Shown: one piece after another, positions 1-8,302 of the stretch | How positions within the stretch are numbered: position 1 is the stretch's first letter | How the letters are laid out: each line of letters begins with the position of its first letter | Source: Melioribacteraceae bacterium | GTDB taxonomy: Bacteria; Bacteroidota; Ignavibacteria; Ignavibacteriales; Melioribacteraceae | Assembly: GCA_035362835.1 (NCBI GenBank) | Contig: DAOSDY010000001.1 | Span: forward strand, 1,240,001-1,304,000 | Direction: 5' to 3' | DNA: 64,000 bases | Notes under the pieces: generated by a model | What the model saw: only the letters and a program-made list of their open reading frames with translations | What the model was told of the DNA's origin: nothing | Database searches by the model: none | Position numbers and translations under genes: made by a program

Positions 1-393
1 ATTCTTTAGTCTGAAAATCTCGCCTATGTTATTGTAGGAGTAAGCAACTTGAATTGAATTTCCCGCATTTTCAGCCGCTCTTAATGCGGCAATGTGATAT
101 TCATAAGCTATTTCTAAAGCGCCGGTATTAACATATGTTATCCCGAGATAGTTATTGGCTCTTGCCTCACCGGATCGGTCTTTCAGATCGAAGTAAATTT
201 TCAGCGCCTCTTTCCCGAGCTGAATGGCTGCTAAAGGGTCGTTACTTCTTCGCTTCCAGGTTTCTTCAAGAAGGACTCTGGCTTTTGATGAATCGTCGAG
301 AGAAGAAATTTTGCCGCGGATTGAATCGATCGTGTTTTGAGATTGGAGAGTGCACGAAAATATTAACAGAAGAAATAATATCTGTTTGTACAT
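1..393 (-). CDS. Secreted tetratricopeptide-repeat protein, N-terminal part (cut by window edge)
   Basis: The reading frame opens at the ATG at 393-391 and stays open to base 1, giving the first 131 residues; the rest lies outside the window. It begins with a hydrophobic signal peptide (MYKQILFLLLIFS) whose Cys 14 could act as a lipobox-like residue. A helical region follows with TPR-like spacing: pairs of helices containing ARANNYLG and AYSYNNIG, about 40 residues apart. An AAGGAAG ribosome binding site precedes the start, and a good Bacteroidota-type promoter lies at 415-445. In this group such N-terminal TPR arrays often precede a histidine kinase, a LuxR-type regulator or a cyclase domain, but that part cannot be seen here. 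TPR assignment is fairly sure; function unknown. Confidence 0.75.
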   Translation of the reverse strand, partial: MYKQILFLLLIFSCTLQSQNTIDSIRGKISSLDDSSKARVLLEETWKRRSNDPLAAIQLGKEALKIYFDLKDRSGEARANNYLGITYVNTGALEIAYEYHIAALRAAENAGNSIQVAYSYNNIGEIFRLKN

Positions 394-414
394 TAACTTC
401 CTTTAATTGCCGGT

Positions 415-445
415 CAAAGCTACAAAGAGTTATACACGATGACAA
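415..445 (-). promoter_or_regulatory. Bacteroidota-type promoter for the TPR gene
   Basis: On the minus strand a TTG (443-445) is followed after 20 bases by TAGCTTTG (415-422), which matches the Bacteroidota -33/-7 consensus TTG-N19-21-TAnnTTTG. The box ends 22 bases before the ATG at 393, leaving a short leader that holds the AAGGAAG ribosome binding site. No experimental support; sequence match only. Confidence 0.5.
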
Positions 446-531
446 GACCCTGATTGAATATTCCAGAGAAGAAAAAGTACCAGCAGAAATTTATATTTAT
501 TCTAAAAAATAAGATCGTTAAGAAAAGAAGA

Positions 532-555
532 GAATGCCGGATAGATCCGGCATTC
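532..555 (-). terminator. Rho-independent terminator of the C1B peptidase gene
   Basis: A perfect 10-bp stem (GAATGCCGGA at 532-541, TCCGGCATTC at 546-555) encloses a 4-base loop. Read on the minus strand it sits 19 bases after the peptidase stop codon and is followed by a T-rich tract (TCTTCTTTTCTT, about 520-531). It separates this transcript from the TPR gene that follows. Confidence 0.8.
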
Positions 556-574
556 CTGAAAATCCGGCCCCGGT

Positions 575-1723
575 TTATAGCCCCAGTTTTGTTTTTATAT
601 CATTTGGTATAGCATCTTTATGTATCATAATAGCAACAGTTTTTAGTCTTACATATGGTTCGCTCATGTACCAGAATCCGTCAAATTTTTTGTCTTTTGT
701 CCCCCACGAGTTCTTTGTGTAATAATACTTTGTTCCGTTCTGATCGACCGCAATGCCGGTAAGATGCATCAGATGATCGTCCGTTGTTGTGTAATTATCG
801 AACGATTCCTGTCTCATTTCCTGTGTAACCATCTTTTCCTTTACCGGGCCGTCCCCTTCTTCTCCTTCTTTTATATCAGCCGGATCAAGAGGTATTATGG
901 CCGTTCCTTTCTTTCTGTCAAATTCTTTTTCGCTCACGTCGCCATCCCAGCAGACCGAATAACCGTTCGCCAGGGCATTCTCCATTACTTTCATCAGATC
1001 GTCGACAGGCAGATTGTAATAAAAGTCTTTGCTCCAATTGTCGGGAATCTCCAGGTCGAATTTGGTATAAAAGGGTTTGTGATTATAGGATGTCAGTTCA
1101 ACATAATTGTCGGGATTGAATCCGAGTTTTTCTGCAAAGCTGACGGGCGTGTATACGCTCCCCTGATAAGTAAATTGTTCAGGGGGAATACCAAGGTAGA
1201 TATTAAGCGTTGATTCCAGAACGTTTTTCCATAACGGTGTAATTTTTCCGCCCCGGTTCTTTTTAACACCGTCCATTATTCCTTCAAGCACGGAAGACAT
1301 TTCACCGTGATTATGTTCTTCGTCGCCTGTATTCAATCCTTTATAAATTTCTTCGGGCACGAATCCGTATTCCTTTATTACATTTGTTACATCATGCGCC
1401 TGTCCGCCAACTCCGAAATTATACTGACCATGATACCGCAGATACTTTTCGGCTTTGGATGGATATGCAAAACGGACAAACCACATCGGGGAAAGGATAT
1501 GTTCCCCTTTACCCATTCTAATCAATTCAGTTTCAATAAATGATGTTGTTGCAAAAGACCAGCAGGTTCCTGTTCTCGCCTGGTTTTTTACCGGAGTAGT
1601 CTCTACCTGATGCACCATCGTAAATTCATAGGTTTCCTTTTTACTCTTTTCCTGTCCTAATAGAAATAAAGGAGTAACAAACAGCAGCAGAATAGTCCAT
1701 AAATTAATTTTAATACGGGTCAT
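575..1723 (-). CDS. Secreted bleomycin hydrolase / aminopeptidase C-like cysteine peptidase (C1B)
   Basis: A papain-fold cysteine peptidase of 382 residues, related to aminopeptidase C and bleomycin hydrolase, which trims N-terminal residues from peptides. The catalytic Cys lies at residue 54 in QARTGTCWSF, the His in DDHLMHLTGIA and the Asn in KNSWG near the C terminus, so all three catalytic residues are present. The enzyme is usually cytosolic, but here the protein starts with a signal peptide (ILLLFVTPLFLLGQ), so export is expected. I chose the ATG at 1723, not the one eight codons upstream, because it has GGAG eight bases ahead and gives a normal signal peptide. The gene is monocistronic: divergent from the asparaginase-type gene and ended by the hairpin at 532-555. 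A possible -7 box (TAAATTTG) lies at 1762-1769. Confidence 0.88.
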   Translation of the reverse strand: MTRIKINLWTILLLFVTPLFLLGQEKSKKETYEFTMVHQVETTPVKNQARTGTCWSFATTSFIETELIRMGKGEHILSPMWFVRFAYPSKAEKYLRYHGQYNFGVGGQAHDVTNVIKEYGFVPEEIYKGLNTGDEEHNHGEMSSVLEGIMDGVKKNRGGKITPLWKNVLESTLNIYLGIPPEQFTYQGSVYTPVSFAEKLGFNPDNYVELTSYNHKPFYTKFDLEIPDNWSKDFYYNLPVDDLMKVMENALANGYSVCWDGDVSEKEFDRKKGTAIIPLDPADIKEGEEGDGPVKEKMVTQEMRQESFDNYTTTDDHLMHLTGIAVDQNGTKYYYTKNSWGTKDKKFDGFWYMSEPYVRLKTVAIMIHKDAIPNDIKTKLGL

Positions 1724-1872
1724 ATTGGCTCCATTACAATTATACAATTAATCTTCCGGTTCAAATTTATATTAACAGGTTTTTAATTCATAACGAATAA
1801 TTTTTTCTGGCAATTGATTTTAAATTCAGTCCGAGCTAATTTCATTTTTGTTACTAATAAAATAGTGTTGAA

Positions 1873-2862
1873 ATGAAGAACATAGTCAAATTTTTTGGTC
1901 TGATCATCCCCCTTTTCATTTTATCCTTTGTAAATTCACCGGCCCAGGAGAAAAAATTCGGTTTGGTAATACACGGAGGCGCCGGCAGAATTCTTAAATC
2001 GAATATGAGTCCCGAAAGGGAAACGGAATACACAAACACATTAACGCGCGTGCTGGAAGCGGGCTACAAAATTCTTTCGGAGGGAGGAACATCTCTCGAC
2101 GCTGTCCAGACAGTTATCCGGATGATGGAAGACTCCCCATTGTTTAATGCCGGTAAAGGAGCAGTTTTGACAGAGAAGGGTGTTGCCGAACTCGATGCTT
2201 CGGTAATGGACGGCAAAACTCTTGCCGCGGGGGCTGTAGCCGGAATTAAACATGTTAAAAGCCCCATTACGCTTGCGCGACTGGTAATGGAAAAATCGCC
2301 TCATGTAATGTTGATTGGAGACGGAGCCGAAGAGTTTGCCAAAGAGAATAATCTAGAAATGGTAGAAAACAGTTATTTCATTACAAAGGAAAGATGGGAA
2401 TCATATCAGAAGACGATTAATCGCCGCGAAGAGGCAAAGAAGATTGAGAAGCACGGAACGGTCGGCGCCGTGGCTCTCGATATGGAGGGGAATATTGCGG
2501 CCGGAACTTCGACCGGAGGAATGATGATGAAAAAATTCGGACGTGTTGGCGACGCACCGATTATTGGAGCCGGGACTTATGCGGATAACAGAACATGCGG
2601 TGTCTCTGCAACAGGAAGCGGCGAGTATTTTATCCGGATCGGCGTTGCAAAAGATATCTCTTCTCTTATGCAGTATAAAGGAATGGATCTTTTGTCCGCC
2701 TCAGCAGAAGCAATAAAAAAAGTTGGTGATCTCGGAGGAGCCGGCGGGGTTATCTGCCTTGATAAAGATGGTAATGTTGCAATGCCTTTCAACACCGAGG
2801 GAATGTACCGCGGATACTACATGAGCGGTAACCCACCGGTTGTAAAAATTTATAACGACTGA
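1873..2862 (+). CDS. iaaA: Isoaspartyl peptidase / L-asparaginase (Ntn hydrolase), exported
   Basis: Family T2 Ntn hydrolase that hydrolyses beta-aspartyl (isoaspartyl) dipeptides and/or L-asparagine. The precursor autocleaves before the conserved Thr, seen here at residue 196 in KHGTVGAVALD, giving alpha and beta subunits. The substrate-binding GTSTGG follows at 211-216, and the N-terminal VIHGGAG signature is at 32-38. Length (329 residues) is normal for the family. A signal peptide (FFGLIIPLFILSFVNSPAQ) predicts export. It is transcribed divergently from the C1B peptidase, so the pair may act together in salvage of peptides outside the cytoplasm. That is inference; isoaspartyl peptidase versus glycosylasparaginase activity cannot be separated by eye. 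Confidence 0.9.
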   Translation: MKNIVKFFGLIIPLFILSFVNSPAQEKKFGLVIHGGAGRILKSNMSPERETEYTNTLTRVLEAGYKILSEGGTSLDAVQTVIRMMEDSPLFNAGKGAVLTEKGVAELDASVMDGKTLAAGAVAGIKHVKSPITLARLVMEKSPHVMLIGDGAEEFAKENNLEMVENSYFITKERWESYQKTINRREEAKKIEKHGTVGAVALDMEGNIAAGTSTGGMMMKKFGRVGDAPIIGAGTYADNRTCGVSATGSGEYFIRIGVAKDISSLMQYKGMDLLSASAEAIKKVGDLGGAGGVICLDKDGNVAMPFNTEGMYRGYYMSGNPPVVKIYND

Positions 2863-2915
2863 TTTCTGCAATCGTTGAAATGAAATAATTTAGCTGTAAT
2901 TGCCCTGAGGGAAAA

Positions 2916-3335
2916 ATGGAGTTACACAATCAAATCAATTATCTGGCAGTTCTCGTTTGCGGAATAATCGCACTGGGAATAGGCGCTTTCTGGTATAGCC
3001 ATATGTTTTTAGGAAAAGTCTGGGTCGCCGCTCTCGATAAGTCCGAAGATGAGTTGAAGAAGGATTTCAAACCGCTTAAAGCATATTCCGTTTCATTTCT
3101 TGCGGAACTGGTTCTGGCTTTTGTTCTCGCAATGATTATGAGTTATGTCGGAGTTTCTACGCCCGAAGAAGGGATTAAAGTGGCGTTTATGGCTGCGATC
3201 GGATTTATTGCAACAACAATGACGGTTAATTTTTTATTCGAAGGAAGAACCTTCCAGCAATTCGTCATCGACGGCGGTTATCATTTTATTGTTCTGCTGA
3301 TTAACGGATTAATATTGGGTGCGTGGCCTGCCTGA
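2916..3335 (+). CDS. DUF1761 family membrane protein
   Basis: A 139-residue protein with four predicted transmembrane helices. It opens with the DUF1761 signature: an INYLAVLVCGIIALGIGAFW helix followed by YSHMFLGKVW. The start is supported by GAGGG five bases upstream. DUF1761 proteins have no established function; the fold is a small four-helix membrane bundle. The gene lies 53 bp after the asparaginase gene on the same strand, so it may be co-transcribed with it. Confidence 0.8.
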   Translation: MELHNQINYLAVLVCGIIALGIGAFWYSHMFLGKVWVAALDKSEDELKKDFKPLKAYSVSFLAELVLAFVLAMIMSYVGVSTPEEGIKVAFMAAIGFIATTMTVNFLFEGRTFQQFVIDGGYHFIVLLINGLILGAWPA

Positions 3336-3517
3336 TCTTTGACCGGCTTAGGCTGCTTGTGGAGTTATCTGTCCCGTATGTTTCGATGCTCCTGATTATA
3401 CCTATCTTCTTTTGATTACTTTCTCGTTTAATATTTGCCGGTTTTTTTAGATTGTAACTGAACAAAATTTTTCTAATTATTATCCTGTGAATAGAAAATA
3501 AAGCAGGCAACATCCGA

Positions 3518-4564
3518 ATGGTTGATTCAACAAATAAAATGAAATTTTTTATTCCGGGCATATTTCTGTTTTTTTTACTTATCACAGGAACGGTTAGCTC
3601 CCAGAACCAGAAACTGACCGTTGAGGGAAAAGTAACCGACGGATCAACGGGCGAAGCAATTCCTCTGGCAAATGTATTTCTTTCACAGACAACACTGGGC
3701 TCTTCTACCGATAAAAACGGATATTTTAAAATTCAGAACGTCCCCTTGTCTCTCTTTTCTCTGGTGGTTTCTGTAATCGGATATGAAACCAGAATTGTAA
3801 GCGTAGATTTTAGAGACGGCAAAAACAAATATGTCGATATTAAACTCCAGCCCACCGTCTATCTTCTTGAGGAAGTCAGCGTTAAGGATGAAGCGGATGA
3901 AAACTGGGAAAACCAGTTTCAGCGTTTTAAAAAAATCTTTTTCGGCAACAACGATTTTGCAAAACACTGTGAAATAAAAAATCCGTATCATATTAACTTT
4001 AGAGAGGACGGCAATAAGTTATTCGCCGAAGCGTCAACACCGATTATGATAATAAACAAAGCTCTGGGTTACGATATTGAGTGTATACTGAATTATTTTG
4101 AGTACAATAAAAGCGACGGCTCTGTTTCGTATTCGGTTTTTCCGCTCTTTAATGCGGTTAAAACAACCGACGAAGACTCATTGGAATATTTTATAACCAA
4201 CAGGGAAAAAGCTTACTTCGGCTCTACCATTCATCTTCTATCATCACTTGCACAGGGAAGGTATCGTTTCAGGGACGAAGGATTTGAACTTAGAAGAGGC
4301 TCGAAGATCGTAAATAAGGCTGAAGAGATAGTAGAGCACCATCCGAAGACAAACAGATATTTTCTGAATTTCAATAATTGTATTAATATTGAGTATTGGA
4401 ATAACGGAACGCGGACTTACTCTGTTCTCTGTCTTAATTATGGATCAACGGAGTTCAGTTCCGACGGCTACTTCTTAGCGCTCGGTGAATTTTCGATCTC
4501 CGGTGAAATGGCCAAAGAGGGAGTAGCTACGCTCCTTCCCCGCTTCGTTGAAGTGAATGAATGA
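3518..4564 (+). CDS. Secreted protein with CarboxypepD-regulatory-like domain
   Basis: 348 residues: a signal peptide (FFIPGIFLFFLLITGTVSSQ), then a carboxypeptidase-regulatory-like beta sandwich at about 34-119. Its typical elements are GKVTDGSTGEAIPLANVFL, TDKNGYFKIQNVP and VSVIGYET. About 230 residues without a family I recognise follow. In Bacteroidota this N-terminal domain usually precedes a TonB-dependent receptor, but there is no plug or barrel here and the protein is too short. It belongs instead to the stand-alone CarboxypepD-reg-like proteins of unknown role. An in-frame ATG at 3539 would also give a full signal peptide; neither start has a strong ribosome binding site. Confidence 0.72.
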   Translation: MVDSTNKMKFFIPGIFLFFLLITGTVSSQNQKLTVEGKVTDGSTGEAIPLANVFLSQTTLGSSTDKNGYFKIQNVPLSLFSLVVSVIGYETRIVSVDFRDGKNKYVDIKLQPTVYLLEEVSVKDEADENWENQFQRFKKIFFGNNDFAKHCEIKNPYHINFREDGNKLFAEASTPIMIINKALGYDIECILNYFEYNKSDGSVSYSVFPLFNAVKTTDEDSLEYFITNREKAYFGSTIHLLSSLAQGRYRFRDEGFELRRGSKIVNKAEEIVEHHPKTNRYFLNFNNCINIEYWNNGTRTYSVLCLNYGSTEFSSDGYFLALGEFSISGEMAKEGVATLLPRFVEVNE

Positions 4565-4618
4565 TTTTCCGGCAGATTCTAAAAAACTAATACAGTATTA
4601 AATTAACAGACCTCAATT

Positions 4619-5269
4619 ATGCAGATTGATTTTTTTGTTTTCGACCTGGACGGAACTCTGGTAAATTCTCACGAGACAATCTTTAAGGCAACAAAACATG
4701 CTCTTAAGGAAGTTGGAATTGATAATAATATTGAACGCACAAAATTTCTTAATATGATCGGTATGCACTTCGAAGATATTTTTTCGGAATTCGGTTTTAA
4801 GGTTCCGGATTTCGAAGAGTTTCTCGGAATATATAAATCAATCTATTTCGATTATATCGACAACTCTAAACTCTACCCGGATGTTAGGATTGTGATTGAA
4901 TCGGTAAAAAAAGAGGGAAGAAAAGTAGGGCTTCTTACAACAAAGGGACAGGATCAGGCCGAGTTGATACTAAAGCATTTCGGATTGTATGAGTTGTTCG
5001 ACGGAATAATGGGAAGGAGACCCGGAATAAAACACAAGCCTTCGCCCGAACCGCTTCTTAAATTATGCAACGAAGTTGAAATCCGAATTGAAAATACTAT
5101 TATGATCGGTGATTCAGAACTGGATGTTGAATGCGGTAAAAATGCGGGATCTCTTACGTGTGCAGTTTCTTACGGATACCGGAACCGCAAATTGCTTGAG
5201 GACACGAAACCGGATTTTTTGATTGACAATATCGCACAGATAGAGCATTTATTGAACCGGGGAAATTAA
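4619..5269 (+). CDS. HAD-family phosphatase, phosphoglycolate phosphatase-like
   Basis: A cytosolic HAD hydrolase of 216 residues with a helical cap (subfamily IA). Motif I is FDLDGT, with nucleophile Asp 9 and acid/base Asp 11. Motif II is LLTTKG (Thr 107/108), motif III is Lys 140 in HKPSP, and motif IV is GDSELD (Asp 165, Asp 169). All catalytic residues are present. Phosphoglycolate phosphatase or pyrophosphatase PpaX are the nearest named relatives, but the substrate cannot be told from sequence. The gene opens a closely spaced run; the crotonase gene follows after 17 bp. Confidence 0.85.
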   Translation: MQIDFFVFDLDGTLVNSHETIFKATKHALKEVGIDNNIERTKFLNMIGMHFEDIFSEFGFKVPDFEEFLGIYKSIYFDYIDNSKLYPDVRIVIESVKKEGRKVGLLTTKGQDQAELILKHFGLYELFDGIMGRRPGIKHKPSPEPLLKLCNEVEIRIENTIMIGDSELDVECGKNAGSLTCAVSYGYRNRKLLEDTKPDFLIDNIAQIEHLLNRGN

Positions 5270-5286
5270 TTTGTAGGGAGGTAAAG

Positions 5287-6042
5287 ATGGAAAACGGAAA
5301 AGTATCGGTTAGTAATATTAGCGGAATAGCTACCATAAGTTTTTCACATCCTAAAAGTAATTCTCTCCCGGCTAAATTACTAAAAGAGATTACCGACGCA
5401 ATTAATAAAATGGCTAATGATAAGAATGCCCGCGTAATTGTAATGAGAAGCGAAGGGGAAAAAGCTTTTTGCAGCGGGGCCACGTTCGATGAATTGCTCG
5501 CTATAAAAGATTTTAAAAGCGGTAAAGAATTCTTTATGGGCTTTGCCCGTCTTATTAATGCGATGCGTAAATGTCCCAAGTTTATTATCTGCCGTGTTCA
5601 CGGAAAAACTGTCGGCGGTGGAGTCGGTATTGCTGCTGCGGCCGATTATACACTCGCTTCAAACGAAGCATCGGTTCGTTTAAGCGAACTCCTGCTTGGA
5701 ATCGGTCCCTTTGTTGTGGGCCCGGCCGTAGAAAGAAAAATCGGCAAGACTGCTTTTATTACAATGTCGATTGACGCTGAATGGCATGATGCGTTCTGGG
5801 CGAAACAGAACGGGCTTTATACAAAGGTCTTTGCAACAAACAGGGAATTGGACGAAGCCGTTTCCGAAATAGCAAAGAAAATTGCGAACTGCAATCTTGA
5901 TTCTGTTGCTCAATTGAAAAAAATTTTCTGGAAGGGAACAGAAGATTGGGACGAACTGCTTGAGGAAAGAGCGGAAATCAACGGCCGGCTGGTAGTCTCA
6001 GAGTTTACCAGGAATTATATAAAACAGTTTAAGGGTAAATGA
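5287..6042 (+). CDS. Enoyl-CoA hydratase/isomerase (crotonase) family protein
   Basis: Crotonase-fold protein of 251 residues. Oxyanion-hole elements are present: CSGA (62-65) and the GGGVGIAAAAD segment (110-120). Compared with rat enoyl-CoA hydratase, the second catalytic Glu (Glu 164) is kept as Glu 134 in SELLLG, but the position of Glu 144 is Gly 114. The protein may therefore be an isomerase-type or otherwise specialised crotonase and not a standard hydratase. The start is well supported by GGGAGG seven bases upstream. The stop codon overlaps the next ATG (ATGA), so it is translationally coupled to the membrane protein that follows. Confidence 0.85.
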   Translation: MENGKVSVSNISGIATISFSHPKSNSLPAKLLKEITDAINKMANDKNARVIVMRSEGEKAFCSGATFDELLAIKDFKSGKEFFMGFARLINAMRKCPKFIICRVHGKTVGGGVGIAAAADYTLASNEASVRLSELLLGIGPFVVGPAVERKIGKTAFITMSIDAEWHDAFWAKQNGLYTKVFATNRELDEAVSEIAKKIANCNLDSVAQLKKIFWKGTEDWDELLEERAEINGRLVVSEFTRNYIKQFKGK

Positions 6043-7514
6043 GATTCTCTAAGTCGCCTGCCGTATATCTTTCGTTACTCTATCTGGTTTCAGCCTTCAT
6101 TCGCCTGTCTGTCAATTTTTCTACTGAATTTATTCCCGGCGCAAACGGCGCGTTTTATCTCGTAAATATCAGGTCGGTTATTGAAACGGGAGAAATTTTT
6201 TTTAAGGATTTCCCCCTTGTATTCTGGCTTGAGGCATTTGCTGCCAGGGTGATTAATTTCTTTGGAATTGCCGGTATAGAACAATCGATAGATCTTGCCT
6301 CTCGCCTTTTCGATTCTCTGATTCCACCGCTTGCTATAATTCCCGCATATCTATTGGCGAAAAAACTTATTGATGGGGATAGGGAAAATCACTCCTCCGT
6401 TATTATTTCATCACTCTCTATTCTGTTTATTTCGTTTTTAATTCTTGTCTCCGATTTTCAGAAAAATGCACTGGGATTAATCTGGATTTTTTTTCTCCTG
6501 CTGTATGTAAAGAAAAGTTTGCAGGAAAAAGGACTTAGAAATTATCTCCTTACCCTATTCTTTTTTATTTTAACAGGTATTACCCACTTCGGATGTTTTT
6601 CGGTTGCAATATTATATATGGTTCTGCTGATTTTCATTAAATATGCGGTAAGAAGAAAATCTATTATTATGCCTTTTACAGCCCTGTTGTTTGTTATAGT
6701 AATATCTTATGCAATAATCTCACTTATAAGTCCGCCCCGTTTTAAGACTTTGATGGATTTTTCTCTTCAGATTTTCCGCGATCCGGTTTTAATTCTTTTT
6801 TTACAGCGTCAACCCTCTCTTTCTCCCATTGATTTTTTAAGCATGTTCTTTGTGAATGCTGTATCAATTGCGGCTCTGGTAATTTATTTAAAGAAGGAAA
6901 ATGTAATTCCGGAGTGCAATAAAATATTTATTCTTACATCTATTGTTGTTTCGATCTTCCTTGCATTCCCTTTTATTGGTCTTGAATGGTCGCAGCGGTT
7001 AAACTTCATCTCGTATGTTACTATGTTTCCGCTACTCCCGTTTATATATTCAAGTACCGGATCATTAATGCGGAAAAAGTTTCTCCTGGCGATGATTGTG
7101 GTGATTGCAGCTTTGTCAGTCTTGGCAAGAACAGGAATGAAAACTTATTCAAATATGGAAAGAGAACAGTTCAACGAACTGAATGTAATTAAGAAAAAAC
7201 TACCGTCGGAAGGGAGTCTTTTGCTGGTAACCCGGCACGGAATGGAATGGTGGGCGTCTTATGCTTTGCGCGTTAGCGTTGTAATTGAAAAAGTTCTGAT
7301 AAAAGAATACTGGGACCGGTTCGATTATCTCCTTTTCCTTGTGCAGAAAAAGGAGAAAGCGCCATTCGGACCAACAGGTATTCATGGACCGCCATTCCGA
7401 GAACCTGTAATTCCGCCGCAGTCTGAATTATTTTATTCCGGCAAGTATTACGATCTTTACAGGTCTCGTATAAAACCGGAAGACATGTCGATCTTTAATG
7501 AGAGGGAAAAATGA
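6039..7514 (+). CDS. Polytopic membrane protein, possibly GT-C type glycosyltransferase
   Basis: A 491-residue integral membrane protein with about ten hydrophobic segments spread over residues 8-385, and a soluble C-terminal tail of about 110 residues. The N-terminal layout resembles GT-C glycosyltransferases, which use polyprenyl-phosphate sugars: a first helix, an external loop with GANGAFYLVN and IETGEIFFKDFP, then hydrophobic helices. I see no decisive DxD or WWDxG motif, so the assignment is tentative. It overlaps the upstream crotonase gene by 4 bp and the downstream beta-lactamase gene by 4 bp (ATGA both times), so the three are translated from one mRNA. Confidence 0.6.
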   Translation: MRFSKSPAVYLSLLYLVSAFIRLSVNFSTEFIPGANGAFYLVNIRSVIETGEIFFKDFPLVFWLEAFAARVINFFGIAGIEQSIDLASRLFDSLIPPLAIIPAYLLAKKLIDGDRENHSSVIISSLSILFISFLILVSDFQKNALGLIWIFFLLLYVKKSLQEKGLRNYLLTLFFFILTGITHFGCFSVAILYMVLLIFIKYAVRRKSIIMPFTALLFVIVISYAIISLISPPRFKTLMDFSLQIFRDPVLILFLQRQPSLSPIDFLSMFFVNAVSIAALVIYLKKENVIPECNKIFILTSIVVSIFLAFPFIGLEWSQRLNFISYVTMFPLLPFIYSSTGSLMRKKFLLAMIVVIAALSVLARTGMKTYSNMEREQFNELNVIKKKLPSEGSLLLVTRHGMEWWASYALRVSVVIEKVLIKEYWDRFDYLLFLVQKKEKAPFGPTGIHGPPFREPVIPPQSELFYSGKYYDLYRSRIKPEDMSIFNEREK

Positions 7515-8278
7515 AATTCGTATCAATTATAATATTATTCTTTACTCTGACTCTGAATGCCCGGCAGCAGAACAACGACCTCTTTGAGGGACATTCCGGA
7601 ACAATGGTTGTTTATGATTTAAATAAGGACGAATATCTGACAATAAATGGCGAAAGGGCGGCGCTCCGTTTTACGCCCGCATCCACTTTTAAAATCCCGA
7701 ATTCACTTATCGGACTGGAAACCGGCATTATTAAGGATGAAAATTTTATTATCGCATGGGATGGTAATAAACGGTGGAATCAGGAGTGGAATAGAGACCA
7801 CACCCTCGGCTCGGCAATTAAACTCTCTGTTGTCCCTTATTACCAGGAGCTTGCAAGGAGGGTGGGAAAAGAAAAAATGGAACGCTTCCTTTCTCTAATG
7901 GATTATGGAAATAAAACAATCGGCGAAAGAGTAGATTCGTTCTGGCTCGACGGCTCTTTAGTGATTTCGGCCGACGAACAGATCGATTTTATGAAAAAAT
8001 TTTATAATTATAAACTGCCTGTTTCAAAGAGATCAGTTGATATAGTAAAAAAGATTATGAGCGAAGAAAAATATTCTGCATCAATTCTAAAATACAAAAC
8101 GGGTACCGGAACAAAATCCTCCGGGGAGTTTATCGGCTGGCTTGTCGGCTACGTTGAAAAGGGAAACGAGGTTTTTCTTTTTGCGTTTAATGTGGATGCA
8201 AAAACATTCGATGAAACTATGGAAATCCGTACCCGGCTATCGCGAAAGATTCTAAAGGAATTGAAAATACTTGAATAA
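7511..8278 (+). CDS. Class D beta-lactamase (OXA-like)
   Basis: A periplasmic serine beta-lactamase of 255 residues with a signal peptide at 1-17. Every class D motif is present: STFK with nucleophile Ser 58 and the Lys 61 that is normally carboxylated; Ser-Val-Val at 106-108 (SxV motif); YGN at 132-134; Trp 145 in FWLDGSL, which stabilises the carboxylated Lys; and KTG at 196-198. Length and order match functional enzymes. The same fold is used by sensor domains such as BlaR1, but here it is a stand-alone secreted protein. GAGGG five bases upstream supports the start. It overlaps the preceding membrane protein gene by 4 bp. No mobile element is near, so it looks chromosomal and resident; spectrum of activity unknown. 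Confidence 0.9.
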   Translation: MKFVSIIILFFTLTLNARQQNNDLFEGHSGTMVVYDLNKDEYLTINGERAALRFTPASTFKIPNSLIGLETGIIKDENFIIAWDGNKRWNQEWNRDHTLGSAIKLSVVPYYQELARRVGKEKMERFLSLMDYGNKTIGERVDSFWLDGSLVISADEQIDFMKKFYNYKLPVSKRSVDIVKKIMSEEKYSASILKYKTGTGTKSSGEFIGWLVGYVEKGNEVFLFAFNVDAKTFDETMEIRTRLSRKILKELKILE

Positions 8279-8302
8279 CAGTTATCGAGGAAGAATTTTT
8301 AT

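Noticed and set aside
534..722. Plus-strand open frame at the end of the C1B peptidase gene
   Set aside because: It lies antisense to a well-supported peptidase and includes its terminator hairpin.
3518..4564. TonB-dependent receptor
   Set aside because: Only the CarboxypepD-reg-like domain is present; no plug or barrel, and the length is far too short.
7511..8278. Acquired resistance island around the class D beta-lactamase
   Set aside because: No integrase, transposase, inverted repeat or change in codon use nearby; the gene overlaps its neighbour as in a resident operon.
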